Below, piece after piece: positions 54,074 to 63,497 of a stretch of 64,000 nucleotides of DNA. Origin of the DNA: Paenibacillus oryzisoli (lineage in GTDB: Bacteria > Bacillota > Bacilli > Paenibacillales > NBRC-103111). Both the position numbers and the translations under genes were made by a program. The notes under the pieces are model-generated. The model made no database searches. It had not been told where the DNA came from and saw only the letters and a list, made by a program, of their open reading frames with translations. The stretch spans positions 47,086 to 111,085 of the forward strand of contig NZ_LYPB01000045.1 of the NCBI RefSeq assembly GCF_001653565.1. The letters are read 5' to 3'. Within the stretch, counting starts at the first letter, position 1; each line of letters starts with the position of its first letter.

Positions 54074-55297
54074 TCAAAATATTTGGATTTTCGACGATAT
54101 TTTTACAAATTTTTGACGTTTCGTGCCTCTCCAATAGAAAATAGATCCAATTAACGACAAAATAGCTATTACTAGGAAAAGTGTGCTGCCGCCGTAGGAT
54201 ACCAATAAAAAGCCGCCGATCCATGGCCCCATAAAGTGCCCGATATTCGTTAACGTTTGAGCACCATAGTACGTTCCTCGCATATGTTCAGGAGCTAACT
54301 TATCTATTAGCATATTCGCGGCAGGATAGTTCAGAATTTCACCAAATGTGAAAATCCCCATGGAAATAATCAACCAGATCAATGAGTGAGAGAAAGCAAA
54401 CCCAATATCACCTAATGCGAACATGAGATTGCCTACAACAATAGCCGTTAAAGGTGAATACTTCTCCGCCCATTTTCCAAGAGGAATCTGCATCGCAATG
54501 ACGACAATCGCATTGGCGCTCATGAGTATAGCGAACATTTTGACCCCATTAGCAAAGTCCCTTTGTAAGTACTGCGATAACGTCACCATAACCTGTGAAT
54601 AACCAATTGCTCCAATAATGCCGCCAATAATGTACAAACGGAAGGTCATGTCCTTGCGAATGACATCTATGGCCGAACGGAAAGTAATGACAGCTTTCTT
54701 CTCGCCTTCGATCTGCTTTATTCCGAATTTAATGAGAAGAGCATAAAGGGTCACACCATAGATCAAATAAATAATTCCAGTCAGCAGGAAAGGCAGCGCA
54801 CCGTTCATTGTCGCAAAGAACGCTCCAAGCAATGGACCGACGGCTACACCAACGTTTATCGCCATATAGCGAAGTGAGAATACTTGCATTCTTTTGGACG
54901 GATCCGTTAAATCTGCCATAAGCGCTTGCGACACAGGCTCATAGAATGAGCGGCACAGTCCATTAAGCATATTCAACAGCATAAATAAGACCGGTAATTT
55001 AACAACACCGAAGCCTAGGAATACGAATCCCCATCCGAAGAGGGCCGCTAGCATAATAACCCGACGCCCAAATCGGTCTGACAATGTACCGCCGATAAAA
55101 CCGCCGAACGTTCCAGCTAATGCTCCCATTCCAATTACAATTCCAATAAGCCCAGGACTCATGGTAGAATGCTTCGCTAAGTAGATAGCTAGGAATGGTA
55201 AACTCATGGAAGAGGCAGCCCGAGCCATAACCGTACCTAGAATAAGCGTATGTACAATAGGATGATAAGTTTGAATAAAGTGACGCATACGATTCAT
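54074..55297 (-). CDS. MFS multidrug transporter
   Basis: A 407-aa, 12-helix MFS protein. The loop 2-3 motif is GGTLSDRFGRRVIM and motif C-like residues lie in MAINVGVAVGPLLGAFF, which mark drug/H+ antiporters. It is similar in pattern to MdtG/MdtH-type pumps. Substrate unknown. The promoter side faces the epimerase gene. Confidence 0.82.
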   Translation of the reverse strand: MNRMRHFIQTYHPIVHTLILGTVMARAASSMSLPFLAIYLAKHSTMSPGLIGIVIGMGALAGTFGGFIGGTLSDRFGRRVIMLAALFGWGFVFLGFGVVKLPVLFMLLNMLNGLCRSFYEPVSQALMADLTDPSKRMQVFSLRYMAINVGVAVGPLLGAFFATMNGALPFLLTGIIYLIYGVTLYALLIKFGIKQIEGEKKAVITFRSAIDVIRKDMTFRLYIIGGIIGAIGYSQVMVTLSQYLQRDFANGVKMFAILMSANAIVVIAMQIPLGKWAEKYSPLTAIVVGNLMFALGDIGFAFSHSLIWLIISMGIFTFGEILNYPAANMLIDKLAPEHMRGTYYGAQTLTNIGHFMGPWIGGFLLVSYGGSTLFLVIAILSLIGSIFYWRGTKRQKFVKISSKIQIF

Positions 55298-55484
55298 AGA
55301 CGATGACTCCTCTCGCTGGCATAGTAATTACCCAACGGTTAATTAATGACCGAATCCAATTATACACGAAAACAACGAATTGTGTCGTCATTTATGCCTG
55401 AGAAGTTTGCCTTCTTTATCGCTAGCTGCTAGATGGTATTCATTGGGTAGAAAATTTATAATAAGGATATGGAGGTGCTTGCAT

Positions 55485-56375
55485 ATGAAAATAGCGATCA
55501 CAGGTGGCAGTGGATTTATTGGAAAACGATTAATGACTTACTGGTTGGGCCAAGGTCACGAACTCATTAATATAGCGCGCTCTTCATCGAAGCAGATACC
55601 AGGGGTCAGAACGATAACATGGGACGAGTTGGAGCAAAGTTCGGAACTCATGAAAGGTCTCGATGCCATTGTAAACTTGGCGGGCGAATCCATCAGTCAA
55701 CGTTGGACGCCTGCGGCTAAGACCCGTATTGTACAATCTCGATTGCAGGCTGCAGATCATGTAGCCAAGCTAGTATCGCGAATGAATCCAAAGCCTAAAG
55801 TCGTTGTGAACGCTTCTGGTATGTCCTATTACGGTATTTCGGAAACGGATACCTTTGACGAAAGGAGCCCCTATCGAGAAACGGACTTCTTAGCGAGTGT
55901 CGTTAAACAGTGGGAGGCCGCGGCTAACCTCATCCAAGGAACACGTATCGTCAAGGTGCGCGTTGGTCTTGTGTTGGATAATAAAGAAGGTGCGTTTCCT
56001 AAGATGGCACTTCCTTATAAGCTTGGTGTTGGCGGCACCGTGGGTAGTGGCAGGCAGTGGCACTCCTGGATTCACATTGAAGATATGGTGAGAATGATTG
56101 ATTTTTGCATGAACAATGACGAGATTGTAGGTCCCGTGAATGCGACGGCTCCCAATCCGGTAACGAATAAACAATTTGGACGCGCGATTGCAACTGTCAT
56201 GCGAAGACCCAATCTCTTTCCCGTTCCCGCATTTATGATGAAATTGTTGTTCGGTGAGCTTTCTGTTCTTCTTTTGGAAGGTCAGAAAGTCATTCCACGT
56301 GTCTTGCAAGAGCATGGGTTCGAGTGGCGATTTCCTGGGCTGACAGGTGCATTAGAAGATTTGGCAAAAAAATAA
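55485..56375 (+). CDS. TIGR01777-family NAD-dependent epimerase (YfcH/YfhF-like)
   Basis: A 296-aa extended short-chain dehydrogenase. The Rossmann motif GGSGFIG is at 7-13, the family segment NLAGESISQRWT follows, then SGMSYYG and the active-site-like region near SWIHIEDMV. The C-terminal DUF1731 tail ends GFEWRFPGLTGALEDL. The substrate is unknown. ATG 55485 follows GGAGGTG. Confidence 0.9.
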   Translation: MKIAITGGSGFIGKRLMTYWLGQGHELINIARSSSKQIPGVRTITWDELEQSSELMKGLDAIVNLAGESISQRWTPAAKTRIVQSRLQAADHVAKLVSRMNPKPKVVVNASGMSYYGISETDTFDERSPYRETDFLASVVKQWEAAANLIQGTRIVKVRVGLVLDNKEGAFPKMALPYKLGVGGTVGSGRQWHSWIHIEDMVRMIDFCMNNDEIVGPVNATAPNPVTNKQFGRAIATVMRRPNLFPVPAFMMKLLFGELSVLLLEGQKVIPRVLQEHGFEWRFPGLTGALEDLAKK

Positions 56376-56444
56376 CTTCCCTTCCCAATTAAAATTGTGT
56401 ACAATTAAATTGCGAGAAACATTATTTCGGGAGGAAGTGTCATA

Positions 56445-56939
56445 ATGAGTGTACATCAATTTCAAGTGGAGACAATTCGCGGTGAGGACAAATCTCTTAG
56501 CGATTACAAGAACCAAGTTCTGCTCATTGTAAATACAGCAACGAAATGCGGATTAGCTCCTCAATTCCAAGGACTTCAAGAGTTACACGATACCTATAAA
56601 GATCAAGGCTTTAGTGTTCTAGGTTTTCCGTGCAATCAATTCCGAGATCAGGAACCTGGCGACAACTCCCAGGTTGAGCAGGCATGTCAGCTTAATTTCG
56701 GCGTTAATTTCCCTCTATTCGCCAAAATCGATGTGAATGGCGCTGATGCGCACCCGTTGTATCGTTATTTGAAAAGCAACGCGTCAGGTCTATTCGGATC
56801 CGGGATCAAGTGGAATTTCACCAAATTCCTAGTCGATGGAAACGGTCAAGTGATTAAGCGCTTCTCTCCCACTACGAAGCCGCACAAGATCGATCATGAG
56901 ATACGTAAGTTACTGGAGAAATCCGCCGTTCATGCCTAG
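56445..56939 (+). CDS. Glutathione peroxidase-like thiol peroxidase
   Basis: A 164-aa member of the glutathione peroxidase family that probably uses thioredoxin or bacillithiol-linked reductants. The catalytic cysteine (not selenocysteine) is C35 in NTATKCGLAPQF. The glutamine is in FPCNQF and the tryptophan in IKWNFTKF, completing the active site. AGGAAG precedes the ATG. Confidence 0.93.
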   Translation: MSVHQFQVETIRGEDKSLSDYKNQVLLIVNTATKCGLAPQFQGLQELHDTYKDQGFSVLGFPCNQFRDQEPGDNSQVEQACQLNFGVNFPLFAKIDVNGADAHPLYRYLKSNASGLFGSGIKWNFTKFLVDGNGQVIKRFSPTTKPHKIDHEIRKLLEKSAVHA

Positions 56940-56956
56940 GTTCAGCTATAATACGC

Positions 56957-56993
56957 CAAAAAAGCATCCTGTCCCATTGGACGGATGCTTTTT
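56957..56993. terminator. Bidirectional terminator
   Basis: AAAAAAGCATCC / GGATGCTTTTT between converging genes. Confidence 0.88.
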
Positions 56994-56995
56994 CA

Positions 56996-57217
56996 TTATT
57001 TTACGTATTTTTTTGCTTTTTCAATCGCTTCGTCTTCCGTTGCGCCCGTAATATAGCGGCCATTAATAAAAATGAATGCAAATCTCGAACATGGACCGCA
57101 ATATGATTTGCACGCAACTTTGACTTCCGTGTCCGGTGCAATGGCACTAATTTTGGCAAGTGCCGATTTCACCTTCATGTGTTTGCATTTATCACAAATG
57201 CGAATATCATTCCGCAT
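56996..57217 (-). CDS. DUF1450 protein (YuzB-like)
   Basis: A 73-aa protein with CDKC near the N-terminus and CKSYCGPC in the middle, the DUF1450 pattern. It resembles small thioredoxin-like 2Fe-2S ferredoxins, so an iron-sulfur or redox role is likely but unproven. Its ATG shares a base with the TAA of the upstream HesB-like gene (TAATG), so the two are translationally coupled. Confidence 0.85.
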   Translation of the reverse strand: MRNDIRICDKCKHMKVKSALAKISAIAPDTEVKVACKSYCGPCSRFAFIFINGRYITGATEDEAIEKAKKYVK

Positions 57218-57519
57218 TAGTGGTCTCCGTGGTTCCCCTTGCTTGGGTTAGTAATCATGAAACCTTCTTCTGGTGTGTAGAAGTAGTCAATACGAATACC
57301 GTCTAGAAGCGGCTCTGTTTGATCTAACAAAACATCAATTCCTTTGTCTGTGTTTACCACAACATCGTTTGCTGTTTTATCATCAAGACCCAAACCATAG
57401 TGAGCATGATCACCATGCTTATGCGTCACTTGTACGCGAACTAACAAACCTTGGTTTTCTTCTTTATTAAGCTCCAATTGAAGTACTTTTGCTGCATTGC
57501 GAGAAATTTTGACTTTCAT
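57217..57519 (-). CDS. HesB/IscA-like protein without cysteines
   Basis: A 100-aa protein with the HesB fold pattern (KISRNAAKVLQLEL, then GLGLDDKTANDVVVNTDKGIDVLLDQ). The three cysteines of true A-type Fe-S carriers are absent; there is no cysteine at all, but several histidines (HKHGDHAHYG, NHGDH). It may be a regulatory or metal-binding relative of the YneR branch. AGGAGATG precedes the ATG. Confidence 0.82.
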   Translation of the reverse strand: MKVKISRNAAKVLQLELNKEENQGLLVRVQVTHKHGDHAHYGLGLDDKTANDVVVNTDKGIDVLLDQTEPLLDGIRIDYFYTPEEGFMITNPSKGNHGDH

Positions 57520-57682
57520 ATGTACACATCTCCTGAAACAATAAATTTTAATTTAACTCTATTGTAAAGAATCTAGCTCATGAAATCAACCTTGTCCTAT
57601 TCTGCCCTTCTATTGCCAAATGACATAAGGAACTTTAAAATACATAGTAGTATGAGTATTAATCCCTTATTACAAAATGTTA

Positions 57683-57704
57683 ACTTACTAACCTTTTAGT
57701 AAGT
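57683..57704. promoter_or_regulatory. Perfect palindrome upstream of the HxlR gene
   Basis: ACTTACTAA-CCTT-TTAGTAAGT, nine-base arms, 35 bp upstream of the HxlR ATG. A likely autoregulatory operator. Confidence 0.6.
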
Positions 57705-57738
57705 ACCCTTCACAATTTTGATGAAAGGAAGCGATCTC

Positions 57739-58098
57739 ATGTCCACGCTTGAAAATGAAAAAGTCGCTCCACTTAGCAATTACATTCCCAAAATCCCCAA
57801 AGAAATCGAGTGTTCCGTCGAACGAACCTTGGAGGTTATTGGCGGGAAATGGGCATTTCTAGTCCTTCGCGAATTATTTTGTGGAACGAAGCGTTTCGGA
57901 GAGCTTCAGCGCCAAATTACGGGCATCAGCCCCAAATCCCTTACGGATATTCTGCGCCATCTGGAAGAACACGGGGTACTCGAGCGCATGGCGTTCCCTA
58001 CCGTTCCTGTTACGGTTGAGTATACCTTGACACCAAAAGGGCAGGATCTGCATCAAATTATTAGAGAGATGAAGCTTTGGTCAGCAAAATGGACATAA
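57739..58098 (+). CDS. HxlR-family winged-helix regulator
   Basis: A 119-aa regulator. The HxlR core is clear: CSVERTLEVIGGKWAFLVLRELFCGTKRFGELQRQITGISPKSLTDILRHLEEHGVL. The lone cysteine in ECSVERTLE is at the position used for redox sensing by YodB/HypR-type members, so thiol sensing is possible. ATG 57739 follows AAAGGA. A perfect palindrome lies upstream, and map begins 40 bp downstream. Confidence 0.9.
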   Translation: MSTLENEKVAPLSNYIPKIPKEIECSVERTLEVIGGKWAFLVLRELFCGTKRFGELQRQITGISPKSLTDILRHLEEHGVLERMAFPTVPVTVEYTLTPKGQDLHQIIREMKLWSAKWT

Positions 58099-58138
58099 TG
58101 TACAATTAGTGAAGCTAGCCCAAGAGGAGAGAAACTTG

Positions 58139-58885
58139 ATGATTACGATTAAAACAAAAGAACAAATTGAAGCCATGGGGAAAGCAGGCCGAATTCTTGC
58201 TGATTGCCACAAAGAAATCGCCAAAATGATTCGTCCAGGCATTACTTCATGGGAAATCGACCAATTCGTCGAAGGCTTCCTGGCCAAACATGGCGCTACG
58301 CCTGAGCAAAAAGGATATCACGGCTATCCCTACGCAACTTGTGCTTCGGTAAACGACGTCATCTGTCATGGCTTCCCCAAAAAAGAGCCGCTTAATGATG
58401 GTGACATTGTTACGATTGACATGGTTGTTCGCATCGATGGATGGCTAGCAGATTCGGCGTGGTCTTACGCGGTGGGGAACATTTCGCCCATTGCTGAGAA
58501 ACTCTTGAAAGTTACCAAGGAGTCCTTATATAAAGGTATTGAAAAAGCTGTCGTCGGCAATCGGATCGGCGATGTCGCCAATGCCATTCAAGTTTATGCA
58601 GAGTCGCAAGGCTTCTCCGTTGTGCGTGATTTCATCGGTCACGGAATCGGCTCAGAGATGCATGAAGAACCTCAAGTACCTCATTATGGACCAGCAGGTA
58701 AAGGGCCGCGCATCAAAGAAGGTATGGTATTCACCATTGAACCGATGTTGAATGTTGGCAAATATCACTCCAAAGTTGACCAAGATGGTTGGACAGCTAG
58801 AACGTACGATGGCAGCCTGTCAGCACAATACGAGCACACCATTGCAATCACAAGTAACGGTCCGATTATTTTAACTGAACAATAA
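58139..58885 (+). CDS. map: Methionine aminopeptidase, type I
   Basis: A 248-aa metalloenzyme that removes the initiator methionine. The five metal ligands are recognisable: D in VTIDMVV, D in LADSAWSY, H in GHGIGSEMHEEP, E in FTIEPML and E in QYEHTIAI. This is probably a second, non-ribosomal-operon map gene. GAGGAGAG precedes ATG 58139. It is followed closely (19 bp) by the permease gene. Confidence 0.93.
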   Translation: MITIKTKEQIEAMGKAGRILADCHKEIAKMIRPGITSWEIDQFVEGFLAKHGATPEQKGYHGYPYATCASVNDVICHGFPKKEPLNDGDIVTIDMVVRIDGWLADSAWSYAVGNISPIAEKLLKVTKESLYKGIEKAVVGNRIGDVANAIQVYAESQGFSVVRDFIGHGIGSEMHEEPQVPHYGPAGKGPRIKEGMVFTIEPMLNVGKYHSKVDQDGWTARTYDGSLSAQYEHTIAITSNGPIILTEQ

Positions 58886-58904
58886 CTTTTCTGGGGGAAC
58901 AGGG

Positions 58905-60017
58905 ATGCTTTCTTTTTACAAGAAATATTGGCGAACGGTATTTGACATAGGGCTCATCGCATTGACCGTCTACTTATTCATGCTGTTATTCAGTTATTTG
59001 TACGCCATCGCCACGCCAATCTTCTTGGCCTTGATTATCTTCATGATGATCGAGCCATTAGCTCGATTCTTGAATCGTAAAGGGATGAGCAAATCGCTAG
59101 CCTCTGCGATCTCAACGTTAGTGTTCGTCCTAATTATTCTAGGAGCATTAGCAGGGGCTGTTGTCATTTTTACCAGCCAGATCATGAGTCTTGTTGATAA
59201 AATTGATGATTATGCAGCGATCTTTAATGATCAGATCATTCATCGGATTGCTGAATTAAATGATCGCTTCCAAGCCATGCCTGATGATGTGACGAGCAAA
59301 GCCAAAGACTACGCTGGACAATTTGCAGGAAAAGCTTCAACTTTCCTAGTTGCATTTTTATCCGGACTGGTTGCTTCCCTGACCTCCTTCTCTACGTTCA
59401 TGTTCAATTTCATCGTCGGCATCATACTCGCATATTTCTTAAGCATCGAAATTGAATCGTGGAAACGTCTTGCAAGTGAGCAAACACCGAATACGTTTAA
59501 ATCGGCCTTCTTTTTTCTTAAGGAGAACGTTGTAAAAGGTATTGTTTCTTATGTAAAAGCACAATCCAAGCTTATCTCATTAACATTCATCGTTATCTTT
59601 GTGGCCTTACTTGTTCTTAATGTGAATAACGCCTTTTCTATCGCGCTTTTGTCAGCGGTTTTCGATGTCTTGCCTTTGCTCGGCGTATCTACCTTGTTCA
59701 TTCCTTGGATTATCTACCTATTCATCGTCGGGAATACCACGTTAGCAATTTGGCTTAGCGCCTTGCTCATTGTCGTGATTCTCGTTAGACAGATTATGGA
59801 ACCCAAAATCACAGGTGAATCCTTAGGTGTATCGGCCTTTACGACCTTAGCCTTCATGATTGTATCCCTATCTCTATTCGGTGTGGCAGGCGTAATACTC
59901 TCTCCCGTACTGATCATTCTGATTAAGGCATTACATACGCAAGGTTATTTACAGCGCTGGATTCGCAAGCCCGAGAACGAATACGCGGAAGGCAAACTGC
60001 CTTATACGGGTGATTAA
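58905..60017 (+). CDS. AI-2E family permease (YtvI/PerM-like)
   Basis: A 370-aa membrane protein with about eight helices and the family's soluble middle (about 85-150, MSLVDKIDDYAAIFNDQ...). The conserved PLLGVS and QIMEPKITGESLGVS segments are in the C-terminal half. In Bacilli such proteins include the sporulation-associated YtvI and Na+/H+ antiporter-like members; role here open. It follows map and ends at a strong terminator. Confidence 0.87.
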   Translation: MLSFYKKYWRTVFDIGLIALTVYLFMLLFSYLYAIATPIFLALIIFMMIEPLARFLNRKGMSKSLASAISTLVFVLIILGALAGAVVIFTSQIMSLVDKIDDYAAIFNDQIIHRIAELNDRFQAMPDDVTSKAKDYAGQFAGKASTFLVAFLSGLVASLTSFSTFMFNFIVGIILAYFLSIEIESWKRLASEQTPNTFKSAFFFLKENVVKGIVSYVKAQSKLISLTFIVIFVALLVLNVNNAFSIALLSAVFDVLPLLGVSTLFIPWIIYLFIVGNTTLAIWLSALLIVVILVRQIMEPKITGESLGVSAFTTLAFMIVSLSLFGVAGVILSPVLIILIKALHTQGYLQRWIRKPENEYAEGKLPYTGD

Positions 60018-60029
60018 AATAAGAGTATA

Positions 60030-60077
60030 AAGGACAAACCCCCTATCTTCTATAAGATCTGGGGGTTTGTCCTTTTG
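60030..60077. terminator. Bidirectional terminator
   Basis: AAAGGACAAACCCCC / GGGGGTTTGTCCTTTT between converging genes. Confidence 0.92.
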
Positions 60078-60085
60078 CGCTTCCG

Positions 60086-60865
60086 CTATACCCGATGCAT
60101 ACTGCGATAAAGTGAGGGTGCCTTGCCGATTTTTTGTGTAAACACGCGGCTTAGGTAAAACCCATTCTCATATCCACATTGAGCCGCGATCATGTCCAGG
60201 GTGAACGTTGTATTTTCCAACAGATGTTTCGCACGCGTAAGACGCAAGTCGTTAATAAATTCGCTCGGCGTTTGGCCGAAGGCTTTCCGAAACTTACGAG
60301 TAAATTGAACAGGTGTCAGTTCCAAGGAAGTGGCTAACTCAAGCATCGACAGATTCCCAAACGCATGATCCGTCAGGAAGCTCCGCGCTTCGTCCATTTG
60401 TCCATCTACGATCATACTCTGAGGACTCTCCTCAATAAACCGATCCATATGCACCATTCGCATAAGATCATTCACAAGATACAGCTTGTGCGCAGTGCTT
60501 TCCTCATCCCATCCCTGCAACGTTCGTAAATAGCGATAACTGGAAGTCAGCCTAGGCATATCTTGGACAGAAAGCTTTCCCACCCAGCTAGCTTCGTGTT
60601 CCATATGGGGCTCTCCGATAAACTGTAAAAAGTGAAAGGTTAACGGCTCCAATGTTTTTCTGCGAAACACGGTGCGAGGGGGGCAAAGCACAAGATCTCC
60701 AAATCTAGCCTCCCCCTGCTCCCCACGAATTTCATAGAAGAAGCTCCCCTCTTCGACTGCAAATATCGTCCAACATGGATAGTCGTCACGTTCAAACATA
60801 AACTCTTTTTTGTGGTGCCAAAACACATGTGACAGGAGTTTCAAGGCTAGATCGCGATAGACCAT
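60086..60865 (-). CDS. AraC-family regulator next to the FAD oxidoreductase
   Basis: A 259-aa protein with an N-terminal cupin sensor (GSFFYEIRGEQGEARFGDLVLCPP) and a C-terminal double helix-turn-helix (LSMLELATSLELTPVQFTRKFRKAFGQTP and LDMIAAQCGYENGFYLSRVF). Divergent from the FAD-oxidoreductase gene across 120 bp, which it probably controls. Confidence 0.88.
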   Translation of the reverse strand: MVYRDLALKLLSHVFWHHKKEFMFERDDYPCWTIFAVEEGSFFYEIRGEQGEARFGDLVLCPPRTVFRRKTLEPLTFHFLQFIGEPHMEHEASWVGKLSVQDMPRLTSSYRYLRTLQGWDEESTAHKLYLVNDLMRMVHMDRFIEESPQSMIVDGQMDEARSFLTDHAFGNLSMLELATSLELTPVQFTRKFRKAFGQTPSEFINDLRLTRAKHLLENTTFTLDMIAAQCGYENGFYLSRVFTQKIGKAPSLYRSMHRV

Positions 60866-60985
60866 ATCACACTCTCCAATTAATGAAATAAAGTATATGC
60901 TTATTGTAACTCACTGTATGTTAAAAGGATATCACCTATTCTAAAATGAAAGCATAGATATTCTAATCCTAGTGAGGTGCTCATA

Positions 60986-63235
60986 ATGAGACATGAAATC
61001 GTTACATCTGATATCACAGTCGTTGGCGGTGGCTTGGCAGGCGTTTGTGCAGCTGTTGCAGCAGCACGTTTGGGTCAAACTGTATCTCTGGTTCAAAATC
61101 GTCCGGTACTTGGCGGAAATGCCAGCAGTGAAATACGTGTATGGGTGTGTGGTGCCACCTCACATGGTGTCCACCGAAATGCGCGCGAAACTGGCATCAT
61201 GGGCGAACTTTTTGTAGAAAACCAATATCGCAATATCGATGGAAATCCGTATATTTGGGATCTAATTGTCCTTGAGAAGGTCAAAGCGGAGCCGAATATT
61301 ACTTTATTCTTAAACACAGATGTACATGAGGTTGATGCCTCAGGTGATGATCATAATCGCACCATTCAAGCCGTCACAGGTTGGATGATGGGCTCTGAAC
61401 GCAGAATACGTTTCGAAAGTCGTGTGTTTCTCGATTGTACAGGCGATGGTCTGGTTGGTTTCCTTGCAGGTGCCCAATTCCGTATTGGCCGCGAAGCTAG
61501 GCATGAATTAAACGAGGAATGGGCACCTCTTGTACCGGATGATATCACGTTAGGCAGCACGCTGCTCTTCTACACAAAGGATGCAGGGCGACCAGTCAAA
61601 TATATAGCTCCGAGCTTTGCCAAAGACATTACGCAAACCTCGATTCCTATGAAACGTGTCATTCGCAGCGGCGATAATGGGTGTGCGTACTGGTGGATTG
61701 AATGGGGTGGCGAACATGACACCGTCCATGATAATGAGCGAATTCGCGATGAGCTTTCCTCCGTTATCTATGGAATTTGGGACTATATCAAAAACTCCGG
61801 AAAATTCGACAGCGCGAATTTAACACTTGAATGGATTGGTTCGATTCCAGGGAAAAGGGAATACCGCCGTTTCGTCGGGGACTACGTCCTAAATCAGAAT
61901 GACGTGATTGCACAAGAGTTCTTCGAGGACCGCGTTGCTTTCGGCGGTTGGTCGATTGATTTGCATCCGCCGCAAGGCATGTATTCGACGGAAAGCGGAT
62001 CTAAACATATGCATATGGATGGTTCCTATCATATCCCGTTCCGTTCCCTTTATTCGGCCAACGTGTCGAATATGCTCATGGCTGGACGCAATATCAGCGC
62101 GTCCCACGTTGCTTTCGGCACAACACGTGTCATGGCGACATGTGCGGTTATTGGTGAAGCTGCAGGCACGGGCGCAGCTCTATGCGCAGCCAAAGGAATT
62201 TCGCCGCGCGAGCTGCACAGCGAGCACTTGAACGAGCTGCAGCAGACGCTGCTGCGGCAGGATGCTTCGATTCTCGGCGTTGTGAATAACGACGAGGGAG
62301 ATCTAGTGCGAAGCGCGACGCTGTCGGCCTCCAGCACACTGACAGAGCTGGCATTGGAGCATTCGGCTGGTGTTCATCTTTTGGAGACACCTGTAGGGCT
62401 TCTAGTGCCCGTAGATCCGTTTATTAATGGCATCGAGCTGCTTATCGATGCATCTGCTGCGACAGAGCTTACTGTCGAACTTTGGGACACAGGCAAAGCT
62501 CAGAATTACGTCCCGCATACATTGATTGCATCCGTTGTAGTGCCTGTTCGTGAGGGAACTAACCAATGGGTCAACGCTCCTTTGCAATGGGAGCCTGCCT
62601 ATGCTCAGAACGCATTCATCGTGCTCAGAAGCAACTCCGCACTCGCTGTACATCTATCCGACCGCCCGCAATCCGGCGTTCTGTCCTTTAAGAACAATAA
62701 TGCAGCTACGACAAGTACCGCTGACTTCGGGGACATGCATCCTGATCAACCTGTGATCGACTGGAGCGCGCATAGTTTCAGACGGAAGCCATTGTGTTTC
62801 CGACTTCTCTCGCCTACTTCCGCTTTTGGGGCTGACAAAGCTGCTGACGGCCACAAACGGCCTTACGGAAGTCCGCATCTATGGTCTTCCTCTGGTGTCA
62901 GTGGTGGGGAAGAATGGCTCGAAGCTAGCTGGACAGAAGCTCAACCGATAAGAGAAATACATGTAACGTTCAATGATGACGTGAACGAGGATCTCATTAA
63001 TTTGCATCATCATCGGACCGAATTCGAAGTTATTCCTGAACTTGTTAAAGATTATACGGTGCAAGCTTTGGTTGGTGAATCGTGGACAACAGTTGTTGAA
63101 GCAACGGACAATCATACACGTCATCATGTCCATGTGTTAGACAGCCCCGTGCCAACGAACCGTCTGCGTGTCGTAGTTAAATCAACGAATGGCTCTGCGC
63201 ATGCAGAAATCGTGGAATTGCGTTGTTACCGTTAA
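60986..63235 (+). CDS. FAD-dependent oxidoreductase with C-terminal beta-sandwich
   Basis: A 749-aa protein. The FAD-binding GGGLAG is at 14-19, with LGGNASSEIRVWVCG next, the signature of the FAD_oxidored (PF12831) group. The catalytic part runs to about residue 430 (AGRNISASHVAFGTTRVMATCAVIGEAAG closes the fold). The last 320 residues look like one or two beta-sandwich modules, similar to discoidin-type carbohydrate-binding domains. No signal peptide. It probably oxidises a sugar or sugar-derived compound under control of the divergent AraC protein. ATG 60986 follows GTGAGGTG. Confidence 0.82.
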   Translation: MRHEIVTSDITVVGGGLAGVCAAVAAARLGQTVSLVQNRPVLGGNASSEIRVWVCGATSHGVHRNARETGIMGELFVENQYRNIDGNPYIWDLIVLEKVKAEPNITLFLNTDVHEVDASGDDHNRTIQAVTGWMMGSERRIRFESRVFLDCTGDGLVGFLAGAQFRIGREARHELNEEWAPLVPDDITLGSTLLFYTKDAGRPVKYIAPSFAKDITQTSIPMKRVIRSGDNGCAYWWIEWGGEHDTVHDNERIRDELSSVIYGIWDYIKNSGKFDSANLTLEWIGSIPGKREYRRFVGDYVLNQNDVIAQEFFEDRVAFGGWSIDLHPPQGMYSTESGSKHMHMDGSYHIPFRSLYSANVSNMLMAGRNISASHVAFGTTRVMATCAVIGEAAGTGAALCAAKGISPRELHSEHLNELQQTLLRQDASILGVVNNDEGDLVRSATLSASSTLTELALEHSAGVHLLETPVGLLVPVDPFINGIELLIDASAATELTVELWDTGKAQNYVPHTLIASVVVPVREGTNQWVNAPLQWEPAYAQNAFIVLRSNSALAVHLSDRPQSGVLSFKNNNAATTSTADFGDMHPDQPVIDWSAHSFRRKPLCFRLLSPTSAFGADKAADGHKRPYGSPHLWSSSGVSGGEEWLEASWTEAQPIREIHVTFNDDVNEDLINLHHHRTEFEVIPELVKDYTVQALVGESWTTVVEATDNHTRHHVHVLDSPVPTNRLRVVVKSTNGSAHAEIVELRCYR

Positions 63236-63497
63236 ATAGTACGAAAGATATAACCGATCTTAATCATGATCTTCATGGTTAAGACCGGTTATTTTTTCTG
63301 TGCATATCTCACTGAAAAAACGTTGATGCTATTCTCAACTCATGCCTTCCTGAAGGTGTTCACCCCCTCGGACAAGTCCCATTATTTATTTGAAAAACGG
63401 GCTTGTTTGCCCTTGTTTAACCTGACATGATGTGTTATATTAAAAGTGCGTAGAATCAATGTTTTCGCTTTTAAAAGCTGACATAGGAGTGATGAAA

